DNA from: Pseudomonas anguilliseptica
Lineage (GTDB): Bacteria > Pseudomonadota > Gammaproteobacteria > Pseudomonadales > Pseudomonadaceae
NCBI RefSeq assembly: GCF_021375795.1
Contig: NZ_JAEIOI010000002.1
Location: 496,001-560,000 of the forward strand
Direction: 5' to 3'
Length of the DNA stretch: 64,000 bases
The first letter of the stretch is position 1, and the number at the start of each line of letters is the position of its first letter. The notes under the pieces are model-generated. The model had not been told where the DNA came from, did not search any database, and saw nothing but the letters and a program-made list of their open reading frames with translations. Of this stretch, positions 16,692 to 25,656 are shown in pieces. The translations under genes and the position numbers were made by a program.

Positions 16692-17672
16692 TCAGCCGCG
16701 CTCGATGGGCGTCGACGTCAGCTCGAAGGGGCTGTTGCTGCGCCGCTGGTTACGGTCTTCACGCGGTGTGGCACCGAAGAAGTTGCGGTAGGCGCTGGAG
16801 AAATGCGGGCCGGAGGAGAAGCCGCAGGACAGGCCGATCTGGATGATCGATTTGCTGGTTTGCATCAGCAACTGGCGCGCCTTGTTCAGGCGTAGTTCCA
16901 GGTAGTACTGGCTGGGCACGCGGTTGAGGTACTGCTTGAAGATGCGTTCCAGCTGACGCCGCGACACGCACACGTGCTGGGCAATTTCGTCGGTGGTCAG
17001 CGGCTCTTCGATATTGGCTTCCATCAGCAACACGGCCTGGGTCAGCTTGGGGTGGCTGGAGCCCAGACGGTTCTGCAGCGGAATGCGCTGGCGCTCGCCG
17101 CCTTCACGGATGCGTTCAACCACCAACTCTTCGGAAACCGCACCGGCCAGCTCCGCACCGTGATCACGGGCCAGAAGGGCCAGCAGCAGATCAAGCACAG
17201 CCAAACCGCCACAGGCGGTGAGGCGATCACGGTCCCAGTCGAACAGATGACTGGTGGCAATCACCTTGGGGAAACGCTCGCTGAAATCATCCTGCCAGCG
17301 CCAGTGCACCGAGGCGCGGTAGCCATCGAGCAAGCCGAGCTGTGCCAGCGGGTAGACCCCGGCGGCAATCGCGCCGATCACACAACCGCTGCGCACCAGT
17401 TGCTTGAGCGCGGCGGAGAGCGCAGCAGGCATCGGCCCCGGTGGCTCATCGGCGAGCAGAAAGAGCTTCTGGCAGCCTTCCAGCTTGCCCACCCAGGATT
17501 CCCCCGGCAGCCGCCACGCACCTTCAAGCGGTGCTTCAGCCTGCAGAAACAGCAGCTCGTAGACCACCTCGGGGTGCACGCGCTGGGCAACGCGCAGCGC
17601 TTCTTCCGCCAAGGCCAGGGTCAGGGGCTTGGTGTTGGGCCAAAGCAGGAAGCCAATTCGGTGGGCATTCAT
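16692..17672 (-). CDS. argR: Arginine-responsive AraC-family regulator ArgR
   Basis: 326 residues. The N-terminal ~200 residues have a GATase1/DJ-1-like fold (RIGFLLWPNTKPLTLALAEEALRVAQ). The C-terminal AraC domain has two helix-turn-helices (TTDEIAQHVCVSRRQLERIFKQYL and IIQIGLSCGFSSGPHFSSAYR). The sequence closely resembles P. aeruginosa ArgR, which activates arginine catabolism and uptake and represses some synthesis genes. It is the last gene of the aotJQMOP-argR operon and is likely autoregulated through the aotJ promoter. It converges on the urea transporter with 8 bases between stops. Confidence 0.96.
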   Translation of the reverse strand: MNAHRIGFLLWPNTKPLTLALAEEALRVAQRVHPEVVYELLFLQAEAPLEGAWRLPGESWVGKLEGCQKLFLLADEPPGPMPAALSAALKQLVRSGCVIGAIAAGVYPLAQLGLLDGYRASVHWRWQDDFSERFPKVIATSHLFDWDRDRLTACGGLAVLDLLLALLARDHGAELAGAVSEELVVERIREGGERQRIPLQNRLGSSHPKLTQAVLLMEANIEEPLTTDEIAQHVCVSRRQLERIFKQYLNRVPSQYYLELRLNKARQLLMQTSKSIIQIGLSCGFSSGPHFSSAYRNFFGATPREDRNQRRSNSPFELTSTPIERG

Positions 17673-17739
17673 GGGGGGCAGTTTAGGCTCTGTTGGCGAT
17701 TATGGGCATAGCTCGGATGCGTGCAGATGTTGCCGCGGG

Positions 17740-18504
17740 TTATTTGAGACTGCCAGAAAGGAACTGCTGCAGACGTTCGGATTGTGGATTGGCCAGCACT
17801 TCTTTCGGGCAACCACGCTCTTCCACCACGCCTTTGTGGAGGAACACCAACTGGTTGGACACCTCACGGGCAAAGCCCATTTCGTGGGTCACCACAACCA
17901 TGGTGCGGCCTTCCTGCGCCAGATCCTGCATAACCTTCAACACTTCACCCACCAGCTCCGGGTCCAGCGCCGAAGTCGGCTCGTCGAACAGCATCACCTC
18001 AGGCTCCATGGCCAGGGCACGGGCAATCGCCACACGCTGCTGCTCGCCGCCACTCATATGTGCCGGGTAGGCATCTTTACGATGGGCCACGCCCACCTTG
18101 TTCAGGTAGTACTCGGCTTTTTCCAGGGCGTCCTTCTTGCTCATACCGAGCACGTGCACCGGAGCTTCCATGACGTTTTCCAACACGTTCATGTGCGACC
18201 ACAGGTTGAAGTGCTGAAACACCATCGACAGACGCGAGCGCATACGCTGCAACTGCTTGGGATCAGCGGCTTTCAGGCCACCGTCCTTGTTGGCCACCAG
18301 TTTCAGCTCTTCGTTGTTGAGCAGAATCTTGCCGCCGTGCGGTTGCTCCAGCAGGTTGATGCAGCGCAGGAAGGTACTTTTACCGGAACCACTGGAACCG
18401 ATAATGCTGATCACATCGCCGGCCTTGGCTGCCAGTGACACGCCTTTCAATACTTCGTGGCTGCCGTAGCGCTTGTGCAGATCCTGAACTTCAAGTTTGT
18501 ACAT
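17740..18504 (-). CDS. aotP: Arginine/ornithine ABC transporter ATPase
   Basis: 254 residues of a HisP-type ATPase. Walker A is GSSGSGKS at residues 36-43. The signature is HMSGGEQQRVAIARALA, Walker B is VMLFDEPTSALD, and the switch His lies in VVTHEMGFAREV. ATG 18504 (MYKLEVQDLHKRYG) is chosen over the upstream GTG because known AotP proteins begin there. It lies after aotO and before argR. Confidence 0.95.
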   Translation of the reverse strand: MYKLEVQDLHKRYGSHEVLKGVSLAAKAGDVISIIGSSGSGKSTFLRCINLLEQPHGGKILLNNEELKLVANKDGGLKAADPKQLQRMRSRLSMVFQHFNLWSHMNVLENVMEAPVHVLGMSKKDALEKAEYYLNKVGVAHRKDAYPAHMSGGEQQRVAIARALAMEPEVMLFDEPTSALDPELVGEVLKVMQDLAQEGRTMVVVTHEMGFAREVSNQLVFLHKGVVEERGCPKEVLANPQSERLQQFLSGSLK

Positions 18505-18522
18505 GGTTTCCACTCTCTTGAA

Positions 18523-19635
18523 TCAGTCGCTGAGCAAGCGACCCTGGCGAATAGGGGTACGACCGGCCACCTTGGCCAACCACAAACCGGGCTGGGCAAA
18601 ACGCAACCGTTCGCGCGCATAGAGCACACCGTCTGTGGCCGCGCAGACAGTGGTGTGGCGATCGTCCAACGGATCGATCACCTCAAACAGGGGATCACCG
18701 GCCTTAACCCGCGCGCCCACCGGTTGCAGAAAACTCACCACCCCGGCATGCGGCGCATACACATACTGTGCGCCGGCAAAGGGCGTGGCCTCACAGCTTT
18801 CCGCGGGCGCGGCCGGCCAGTCACCGGCGATCAGGCCCTGTTCGGCAAGGAACGCCAGAATGCTTTCGGCGCTGGCCTCGGCCTGCGGTTTACCGGTATC
18901 GGCCATGCCGCCCAGCTCGACAGTCACCGCCAGGCTGGCCATTGGCACCACTGCCTGAGGAAACTGCCGCGCCAGATTGACCCAGGGCAAGGCACAGGCC
19001 TCATCAAAGGAATTGCCGCCGGAATCCTCGACGGTCAGCGCCGCACCGGCCTGCAAACGGGCGGCCAGGGTGCGCAGCTGTGGCCATTGCTGCGGCAGCA
19101 GGTACAGATGCACGGCAGCATCGAAATCACAGTGCAGGTCGAGCACCACATCGGCATCGCAGGCATGTTTCAGCAATAGGCGCTGCATGCCTTGCAGCTC
19201 TGAGCCTGCGGGAGGCAAGGCGTCCAGCGCAGCGAGCATGGCCGTACGGATCATCCGTACATTGCTCGGCCCGTCCGGCCCTAGACAGCCGTGCAATGCC
19301 GGTGCAATGGCAGCCGCCAGGTCAGGGAAGTCGCGGTTGAAGTTCTTCCCGCTGCCCAGTTCGAAGCGGCCCTGATGGCTGGCCTGGAACATCTGCCCCA
19401 GACCAATCGGGTTGGCCACCGGTACCAGTTCGATCACCCCGGTCAGCCGCCCCTGGGCTTCCAGCTCACGTATACGGCGCTTGAGCTCCACCGCCACGCG
19501 CATACCCGGCAGCTCATCGGCATGCAGCGAGGCCTGGATATAGGCCTTGCACGGGCCGTGGCCAAAACGGAACACGCTCAAACGGCGCTCGGTTCCGGGG
19601 CAGCCCCAGGGCAGTGGATGATCGATACGCTGCAT
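18523..19635 (-). CDS. aotO: AotO, succinylglutamate desuccinylase/aspartoacylase-like protein
   Basis: 370 residues of the M14-like AstE/AspA family. Zinc-site motifs are visible: ASLHADELPGMRV (H-x2-E) and VVLDLHCDFD. The last ~90 residues form a biotinyl-like barrel (YAPHAGVVSFLQPVGARVKAGDPLFEVIDP). AotO is encoded within the arginine transporter operon of Pseudomonas, but it is not needed for the transport step itself, and its substrate is unsettled. The GTG/ATG region overlaps nothing, and 10 bases separate it from aotM. Confidence 0.9.
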   Translation of the reverse strand: MQRIDHPLPWGCPGTERRLSVFRFGHGPCKAYIQASLHADELPGMRVAVELKRRIRELEAQGRLTGVIELVPVANPIGLGQMFQASHQGRFELGSGKNFNRDFPDLAAAIAPALHGCLGPDGPSNVRMIRTAMLAALDALPPAGSELQGMQRLLLKHACDADVVLDLHCDFDAAVHLYLLPQQWPQLRTLAARLQAGAALTVEDSGGNSFDEACALPWVNLARQFPQAVVPMASLAVTVELGGMADTGKPQAEASAESILAFLAEQGLIAGDWPAAPAESCEATPFAGAQYVYAPHAGVVSFLQPVGARVKAGDPLFEVIDPLDDRHTTVCAATDGVLYARERLRFAQPGLWLAKVAGRTPIRQGRLLSD

Positions 19636-19645
19636 GCTCTGTTCC

Positions 19646-20344
19646 TCAGGCCTTTCGCGGGGCCAGGTAGGCCAGCCAGCGGCGTTCGGCCAGCTTGAAC
19701 AGGCGTACGAGGATAAAGGTCAGGCACAGGTAGAACAGGCCGGCCGTAATAAACGCCTCGAACGGCAGGTAGTACTGCGAACTGACGGTGCGCGCCGCGC
19801 CGGTGATGTCGATCAGGGTGACGATCGAGGCCAGCGAGGTGGTGTGCAGCATCATGATCACTTCGTTGCTGTACTGCGGCAGTGCGCGGCGCAGGGCCGA
19901 CGGCAGGAGGATGCGGCGGTACAGCTTGAAGCGCGACATGCCCATGGCCTTGGCGGCTTCGATCTCACCATGCGGTGTGGCTTTGAGGCTGCCGGCGAGA
20001 ATTTCCGCGCTGTAGGCGCTGGTGTTGATGGCAAACGCCAGGCAGGCACAGAAGGTGGCACTGGAGAAGTACGGCCACAGCGCACTCTCACGCACGACCT
20101 CGAACTGCGCCAGGCCGTAATAGATGAGAAACAGCTGCACCAGCATCGGCGTGCCGCGAATCACATAGGTGTAGAGCCAGGCCGGGAAGTTGACCAGCGC
20201 CGATTTGGACACGCGCATCAGGCCCAGAGGAATGGCCAGGGCCAGGCCACAGGCCAGGGAAATCAGCAGAATTTTCAGGGTCACCAGCACGCCACCAAAG
20301 TACAGCGGCAGGTTTTCCAGGATTACGTTGTAGTCAAAGATCAT
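19646..20344 (-). CDS. aotM: Arginine/ornithine ABC transporter permease
   Basis: 232 residues of a HisM-type inner-membrane permease with five predicted spans. VTLKILLISLACGLALAIPLGL at the first span and the EAA-loop SLKATPHGEIEAAKAMGMSRFKLYRRILLPSALR are typical. It pairs with AotQ to form the pore. GGGAG is upstream, and it follows aotQ with 15 bases between. Confidence 0.94.
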   Translation of the reverse strand: MIFDYNVILENLPLYFGGVLVTLKILLISLACGLALAIPLGLMRVSKSALVNFPAWLYTYVIRGTPMLVQLFLIYYGLAQFEVVRESALWPYFSSATFCACLAFAINTSAYSAEILAGSLKATPHGEIEAAKAMGMSRFKLYRRILLPSALRRALPQYSNEVIMMLHTTSLASIVTLIDITGAARTVSSQYYLPFEAFITAGLFYLCLTFILVRLFKLAERRWLAYLAPRKA

Positions 20345-20359
20345 CGCTGCGCTCCCCGC

Positions 20360-21049
20360 TTACAGATCAGCGGCTTTGATGCCGACCGAGTAACGTTTTT
20401 CCAGGTAACGCAAGGCCAGCAGCGACACGCTGGTCAGCACCAGATACAGGGCCGCCACGGCCAGGTAGAAGGTAAACGGCTCGCGGGTGGCATCAGCGGC
20501 GCTTTTCGCCTTGAACATCATGTCCTGCAGCCCCACCACGGAAATCAGTGCGGTGGCTTTGGTCAGCACCAACCAGTTGTTGGTGAAGCCCGGAATGGCG
20601 AAGCGAATCATCTGCGGCACCAGAATGCGGAAGAACACCTGCATGCCACTCATGCCGTATGCCGCACCGGCTTCGGCCTGACCTTTGGGGATGGCCATAA
20701 AGGCGCCGCGGAAGGTCTCCGACAGGTAAGCACCAAAGATAAAACCCATGGTGAACACGCCGGCAATAAAGGGGTTGATATCGATGTAGTCGTCGTAGCC
20801 GAGCAGCGGCGCGATACGGTTCACCATGTCCTGGCCGCCGTAGAAGATCAGCAGGATCAGCACCAGATCGGGAATCCCGCGGATTACCGTAGCGTAGGTT
20901 TCACCCAGCAGCGCCAGCCACTTGATCGGCGACAGGCGAAACGCCGCACCCAGCAGACCCAAGACGATGGCCACGGCCATGGATGTGAGCGCCAGAATCA
21001 GGGTGAGCCAGGCACCCTCCAGAATGGTCGAGCCGTAGCCGTTGAGCAT
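20360..21049 (-). CDS. aotQ: Arginine/ornithine ABC transporter permease
   Basis: 229 residues, HisQ-type permease. Start MLNGYGSTILEGAWLTLILAL; ATVIRGIPDLVLILLIFYGGQDM; and the EAA loop GAFMAIPKGQAEAGAAYGMSGMQVF, which contacts AotP. It is preceded by a 195-base gap from aotJ that holds a terminator, so its expression is probably lower than that of aotJ. Confidence 0.94.
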   Translation of the reverse strand: MLNGYGSTILEGAWLTLILALTSMAVAIVLGLLGAAFRLSPIKWLALLGETYATVIRGIPDLVLILLIFYGGQDMVNRIAPLLGYDDYIDINPFIAGVFTMGFIFGAYLSETFRGAFMAIPKGQAEAGAAYGMSGMQVFFRILVPQMIRFAIPGFTNNWLVLTKATALISVVGLQDMMFKAKSAADATREPFTFYLAVAALYLVLTSVSLLALRYLEKRYSVGIKAADL

Positions 21050-21171
21050 GCTCTGCTTACCTCATGCAAACGCCGCGAGGCGCCTGGGAGTACAACAAAA
21101 ATAGTACCGGGAGCAATTTTCACGTCGCTCCGCGACGGCCTGAAGGGTCACCAGCACGGGCTGCTGGTCAC

Positions 21172-21216
21172 AAAAAAAATGGCGCAAACATTCGGTTGAA
21201 GCCAGTTTGCGCCACT
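21172..21216 (-). terminator. Partial terminator between aotJ and aotQ
   Basis: On the minus strand, a perfect 10-bp stem (TGGCGCAAAC / GTTTGCGCCA) is followed by eight Ts. It lies just after the aotJ stop inside the operon. Such intra-operon terminators commonly set a high binding-protein to permease ratio. Confidence 0.65.
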
Positions 21217-21244
21217 TTCAATGCAAGCGATCAAGCGAACTCAA

Positions 21245-22024
21245 TCACTCGCCGTAGACGTTGAAATCAAAGTACTTGTCCTGCACTTCCTTGTACTTGC
21301 CGTTGGCACGGATGGCCAGGATGGCAGCACTGATCTTGTCAGCCAGGGCCTTGTCGCCTTTACGCACAGCAATGCCGGCGCCCATACCGATATATTTCTC
21401 GTCGGCGAAGTCCGGGCCTACCAGGGCGAAGCCTTTACCGGCGTCAGTCTTGATAAAACCATCGTCGATATTCACAACGTCAGCAAAGGTGGCGTCCAGG
21501 CGGCCGGAAGCCAGATCAAGGAAGGCTTCGTTCTGCGAGCTGTAACGCACGATCTCGACACCGGCAGGAGCAAAGATATCGGTGGCGTAACGGTCATAGG
21601 TGGAGGCGCGCTGTACGCCAACTTTTTTGCCTTTCAGATCCACCAGCGGGTCGTTGATCACGGTGCCGGCCTTCATCGCCAGCTTGCCCGGGGTCTGGTA
21701 GTACTTGCCGCTGAAATCAACCGACTTCAGGCGATCTTCGGTAATGCTCATCGACGACAGTACGGCGTCGAACTTGCGCACTTTCAGCGCGGGGATCAGG
21801 CCGTCGAATTCCTGCTCGATCCATTTGCATTCCACTTTCATCTCTTCGCACAGGGCGACGCCGATGTCGTAGTCAAAACCGCTGATGGCACCTTCAGGAG
21901 TTTTGAAGGCAAACGGCGGGTAAGCTGCTTCGATACCGATACGCAGAGGCTTGGCATCGTCGGCCATGGCCAGCGGCGACAGCATGGACAGCGCCAATGC
22001 GCCGAGAAGTGCAATCTTCTTCAT
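21245..22024 (-). CDS. aotJ: Arginine/ornithine-binding periplasmic protein
   Basis: 259 residues. The signal peptide MKKIALLGALALSMLSPLAMA is cut before DDAK. The mature part is a family-3 binding protein (LRIGIEAAYPPFAFKTPEG, GFDYDIGVALCEEMKVECKWIEQEFDGLIPAL). ATG 22024 (GGAG 8 bases upstream) is preferred to an upstream in-frame start that would bury the signal peptide. It is the first gene of aotJQMOP-argR. The paired cysteine in CEEMKVEC is a feature of LAO/HisJ-type proteins. Confidence 0.95.
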   Translation of the reverse strand: MKKIALLGALALSMLSPLAMADDAKPLRIGIEAAYPPFAFKTPEGAISGFDYDIGVALCEEMKVECKWIEQEFDGLIPALKVRKFDAVLSSMSITEDRLKSVDFSGKYYQTPGKLAMKAGTVINDPLVDLKGKKVGVQRASTYDRYATDIFAPAGVEIVRYSSQNEAFLDLASGRLDATFADVVNIDDGFIKTDAGKGFALVGPDFADEKYIGMGAGIAVRKGDKALADKISAAILAIRANGKYKEVQDKYFDFNVYGE

Positions 22025-22561
22025 CTTGTGACTCCTTCGAATGGGTATGGCCCAACGTGAATTGGACAATGGCAGCGAGAGTTGCAGCGCATCCAGCCGT
22101 TTATGAATTGTAGTGAGTCACCGCCAAGCTGCGCACTGCGCAAACACCGGACGGCCCCAGCCGGGTGAGCGGCATTCTAGCGACAGCTCGAAAGTCGATA
22201 TTTCTTCAATGCGACAAGTAATTACAAAAGACCCGGACGGGTATAGCGAGGATATTGACAGCCCCTGAAAAACATGCAGAGACAGAAAAGACAGTAAACC
22301 AGTAGATAAAGCAATTAACGCGCCCAATCTTGCAAAGGCCACTGGTTATGCGGTTTCTTCGGTGATTTTATTTTACAGCACGGATAAATTGCTGCTCCAT
22401 TTTGACGCAAAACGTTCCCACACACCCCACAAAAGTGCACCCTGTTACACCCTGGTGACAGCCGACTACCCAGATGAAAATCGATAACAGCCTACAACGC
22501 ACAACGCCCTGCCCGGCTTGTGGCCGAGACAGGGCGCTGTTTACAGGCGTTTCAACCGAAG
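22025..22561 (-). promoter_or_regulatory. aot promoter region with ArgR-type half-site
   Basis: 537 bases without a gene. On the minus strand, TGTCGC-N8-AA (22216 down to 22201) fits the Pseudomonas ArgR half-site. A second TGTCGC (22185-22180) overlaps a -10-like TAGAAT (22179-22174). The spacing of the two hexamers (31 bases) is not the usual tandem arrangement, so only the first is convincing. The end near 22.5 kb holds the acs hairpin. Confidence 0.45.
22505..22536 (-). terminator. Possible terminator after acs
   Basis: CGCCCTG / CAGGGCG stem with an 18-base loop, 26 bases past the acs stop. No good T-run is present. Confidence 0.35.
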
Positions 22562-24517
22562 TCAGGCAGCCTGCATGTCGCGGTGAGTGTCGATAAGGTG
22601 CTGCACCACGCCAGGATCGGCCAGCGTGGAGATATCGCCGAGTGCATCGTATTCGGCGGTTGCGATCTTGCGCAGGATACGGCGCATGATCTTGCCCGAG
22701 CGGGTTTTCGGCAGACCTGGGGCCCACTGAATCACGTCCGGTGAGGCAATCGGGCCAATCTCCTTGCGCACCCAGTTTTTCAACTCCTGGCGCAATTGCT
22801 CGGATGGCTGCTCGCCACCATTCAAGGTGACGTAGACATAAATGCCCTGCCCTTTGATGTCATGCGGCACGCCAACCACGGCAGCCTCGGCGACTTTCGG
22901 GTGGGCGACCATGGCGCTTTCGATTTCCGCGGTGCCCATGCGGTGCCCGGATACGTTGAGCACGTCATCGACACGACCCGTGATCCAGTAATAACCGTCT
23001 TCGTCGCGACGCGCGCCGTCACCGGTGAAATACATGCCCTTGAAGGTCTTGAAGTAGGTGTCAACGAAACGGTCGTGATCGCCGTACAAAGTACGCGCCT
23101 GACCCGGCCAGGAGTCGATGATCACCAAGTTGCCTTCGGCAGCACCCTCGATCAGGTTACCCAGATTGTCCACCAGCGCTGGTTGCACGCCGAAGAACGG
23201 ACGGGTCGCCGAGCCAGGCTTGAGTGCGGTGGCACCCGGCAACGGGCTGATCAGAATACCGCCGGTTTCGGTTTGCCACCAGGTATCGACAATCGGGCAA
23301 CGCTCCTGACCGACAGTCTTGTAGTACCAGCTCCAGGCTTCCGGGTTGATCGGCTCACCGACCGAGCCGAGCAGGCGCAGGCTGGAACCATCGGCACCGG
23401 CCACCGCGGCATCACCCTGGGCCATCATGGCGCGGATCGCGGTCGGTGCGGTGTAGAGGATATTGACCTTGTGCTTGTCGACGATCTTCGACACGCGGGT
23501 GATATCCGGGTAGTTAGGGATGCCCTCGAACAGCAGCGTAGTCGCACCATTGGCCAGCGGGCCGTAGACGATATAGCTGTGGCCGGTGACCCAACCCACG
23601 TCGGCGGTGCACCAATAAACATCGCCCGGTTTGTAGTCGAACACCCGCTCATGGGTCAGTGCGGCATACACCAGATAACCACCAGTGGTGTGCTGCACGC
23701 CTTTCGGCTTACCGGTGGAGCCCGAGGTGTAGAGGATAAACAGCGCTTCCTCGGCGCCCATTTCCTTCGGTGCGCAGTGACTGGAGGCCACGGCCATCAG
23801 ATCTTCGTACCAAATATCGCGGTGCTGGTTCCACTTGATCGGGCTGGCGGTGCGCTTGCAGACGATGACCTTCTGCACGCTGCTGGTTTCCGGGTTGGTC
23901 AGCGCGTCATCAACGTTGGCTTTCAGCGGAGTTTTCTTGCCGCCGCGCAGGCCCTCATCAGCGGTAATCACCACCTTGGACTGGCAGTCGATGATGCGCC
24001 CGGCCAGGGCCTCGGGAGAGAAGCCACCGAACACCACCGAATGGATAGCGCCAATACGGGTGCAGGCCAGCATCGCCACCACCGCTTGCGGGATCATCGG
24101 CATGTAGATGGTCACCACATCGCCACGGTGCACGTCCTGGCCGCGCAGGGCATTGGCGAACTTGCACACCTGCTCGTGCAGCTGGCGGTAGGTGATTTCC
24201 TGATGCTCGGATGGGTCGTCACCTTCCCAGATGATTGCTACCTGATCGCCACGCTCTGCCAGGTGACGATCCAGGCAGTTGTAGGAAACGTTGAGGGTGC
24301 CATCGGCGAACCACTTGATATCCACGTGGTGATCGTCAAAGGATGTCTGTTTGACCTTGGTGAACGGCTTGATCCAGTCGATGCGCTTGGCCTGCTCACG
24401 CCAGAACCCGTCGGGGTTGATCACCGACTGCTGGTACATGGCTTTATAGGTTGCCTCATCAGTCAGCGACTGGGCCGCCACCTCCGGGCGCACGGGATAC
24501 AAGGACGCAGCACTCAT
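22562..24517 (-). CDS. acs: Acetyl-CoA synthetase
   Basis: 651 residues, the usual Acs length. It makes acetyl-CoA from acetate, ATP and CoA. Motifs: [19 protein letters not shown] (AMP-binding P-loop), [42 protein letters not shown], and the C-terminal [11 protein letters not shown] containing the lysine that is regulated by acetylation. ATG 24517 was picked (GAGGTG upstream, [13 protein letters not shown]), not the far-upstream in-frame starts. A perfect CA motif lies in the leader. The gene is monocistronic by context. Confidence 0.96.
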   Translation of the reverse strand: MSAASLYPVRPEVAAQSLTDEATYKAMYQQSVINPDGFWREQAKRIDWIKPFTKVKQTSFDDHHVDIKWFADGTLNVSYNCLDRHLAERGDQVAIIWEGDDPSEHQEITYRQLHEQVCKFANALRGQDVHRGDVVTIYMPMIPQAVVAMLACTRIGAIHSVVFGGFSPEALAGRIIDCQSKVVITADEGLRGGKKTPLKANVDDALTNPETSSVQKVIVCKRTASPIKWNQHRDIWYEDLMAVASSHCAPKEMGAEEALFILYTSGSTGKPKGVQHTTGGYLVYAALTHERVFDYKPGDVYWCTADVGWVTGHSYIVYGPLANGATTLLFEGIPNYPDITRVSKIVDKHKVNILYTAPTAIRAMMAQGDAAVAGADGSSLRLLGSVGEPINPEAWSWYYKTVGQERCPIVDTWWQTETGGILISPLPGATALKPGSATRPFFGVQPALVDNLGNLIEGAAEGNLVIIDSWPGQARTLYGDHDRFVDTYFKTFKGMYFTGDGARRDEDGYYWITGRVDDVLNVSGHRMGTAEIESAMVAHPKVAEAAVVGVPHDIKGQGIYVYVTLNGGEQPSEQLRQELKNWVRKEIGPIASPDVIQWAPGLPKTRSGKIMRRILRKIATAEYDALGDISTLADPGVVQHLIDTHRDMQAA

Positions 24518-24538
24518 CAGAAACACCTCGGTGGGTAG

Positions 24539-24546
24539 TTGTTGTT
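24539..24546 (-). promoter_or_regulatory. CA-rich Hfq/Crc-type site in acs leader
   Basis: On the minus strand AACAACAA matches AAnAAnAA. It is centred about 26 bases before the acs ATG, just upstream of the SD. acs genes are known targets of catabolite repression in Pseudomonas; this site is inference from sequence. Confidence 0.5.
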
Positions 24547-24640
24547 CTATGTGCCATTTTGTAGCCAGCCCCCTACCGGAGGGCCATTCGACCATGGTCT
24601 TAACGCTCTGCGACGATAGTCTTAGGGGTTTTCGCGGGCA

Positions 24641-24667
24641 AAAAAAAAGGCGACCCGAGAGGTCGCC
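24641..24667 (-). terminator. Terminator after the DUF4824-like gene
   Basis: GGCGACC-CGAGA-GGTCGCC stem followed on the minus strand by eight Ts. Confidence 0.75.
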
Positions 24668-24762
24668 ACCCAATTCATTCCGGGGGAGGAATGGAGAAAC
24701 GCTTGCATCCAAACCACGCAGGATTGGAACACCTGCAGTCTCCCCCGCCCGCGTCCCGCGAG

Positions 24763-25656
24763 CTATTGCACCTTGGTCGTAGGTAGCTCCTGTTCGCGTG
24801 CTGCCAACTCGACAAACCAGGGTTCCAGGCGCCGGCCAAAGGCCAGTTCGGCGTTAAAGCGTTTGGCATGCCCCTGATCTGTTTGCTCGTCGTATTCCTT
24901 CAGGTTGGCAAAGGTCGCATGCCAGCGCTGCGGCACATTGAGGCTCTGCAGGCCCGGGGTTTCGGCCGAGCCGCCGAACTGCCAGACCCAGCGCTGCGCT
25001 TGCGGACGCGGGTCGTCGCCCTCGCCCGTCCATGGCATGACCGTGCTGCTGGCCTGCGCCTCGACTATCGCGCGCACGATGGCATAGCGCTGACGATCCG
25101 GATAACGCGCGCGCAGTGCCTGCTGATCGAGCCCGACATCCACCACCAACAAGCGACTGGCGCGCTGCTGTTCTTGCTCAAGCATCTTGCCGGCATACTC
25201 CGCCGCCTCGCGCAGCTTCTGGCTGTCGGGTACGGACCTGGCCAGGCGCACAGCCTCGGCATGGGCCGCCTGGGCCAGGGCCACCTCACGCTGATAGGCC
25301 GGGCCATCGAGTTCCAGCACCAGCAATGCATCACGGTCCAGTTGTCGGCGATAACGGCGTACGCCTTCATCATTCAGCTCGCCAGGCAAGGCAAACCCCA
25401 GCTCGGCCATTTTCTCGACGCTGATCGACAGGTAGGTATTTTCGCTGTCGCGACTGGGCCAGCGGTAATCCAAGCGCAGCGTCAGGCTGCTGTTGTCCTT
25501 GCGCCAATAGGCGTAGGTATTGCCCAACTCGCGCTCGCTCAGTCGCAAGCTGCTTTCTGCGGGCTCCTGGCGGTTCCATGCCGCGCCCAGCAACACAATG
25601 GCATTGACCAGGCCAATCAGCAGCAGGCCGGCAATCAGGTAACGTGCACGCTTCAT
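24763..25656 (-). CDS. DUF4824-like single-span membrane protein
   Basis: 297 residues. One N-terminal membrane anchor ([25 protein letters not shown]) is followed by a soluble, Arg/Glu-rich periplasmic part with [31 protein letters not shown] recognise it as DUF4824-like; no function is known to me. ATG 25656 is used because it overlaps the stop of the DUF2157 gene (ATGA) and has GGGAGG in front. The pair is cotranscribed and probably forms one membrane complex. Confidence 0.75.
   Translation of the reverse strand: MKRARYLIAGLLLIGLVNAIVLLGAAWNRQEPAESSLRLSERELGNTYAYWRKDNSSLTLRLDYRWPSRDSENTYLSISVEKMAELGFALPGELNDEGVRRYRRQLDRDALLVLELDGPAYQREVALAQAAHAEAVRLARSVPDSQKLREAAEYAGKMLEQEQQRASRLLVVDVGLDQQALRARYPDRQRYAIVRAIVEAQASSTVMPWTGEGDDPRPQAQRWVWQFGGSAETPGLQSLNVPQRWHATFANLKEYDEQTDQGHAKRFNAELAFGRRLEPWFVELAAREQELPTTKVQ

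Noticed and set aside
22180..22185. Second ArgR half-site in the aotJ promoter
   Set aside because: The hexamer TGTCGC is present, but the AA at the expected distance is missing and the 31-base spacing to the first site is not the usual one.
22796..24538. Long open frame on the plus strand opposite acs (580 codons)
   Set aside because: High GC third positions keep the antisense frame open; the product shows no domain, and acs is certain. The same applies to long antisense frames opposite alc (798-2213), cysI (34539-36038), aroP (47607-49316), hmgA (52554-53741) and hpd (53707-54819).
24517..24712. N-terminally extended Acs (65 extra residues)
   Set aside because: The extension runs through the terminator and the CA motif, lacks a ribosome site and is not found in the family.
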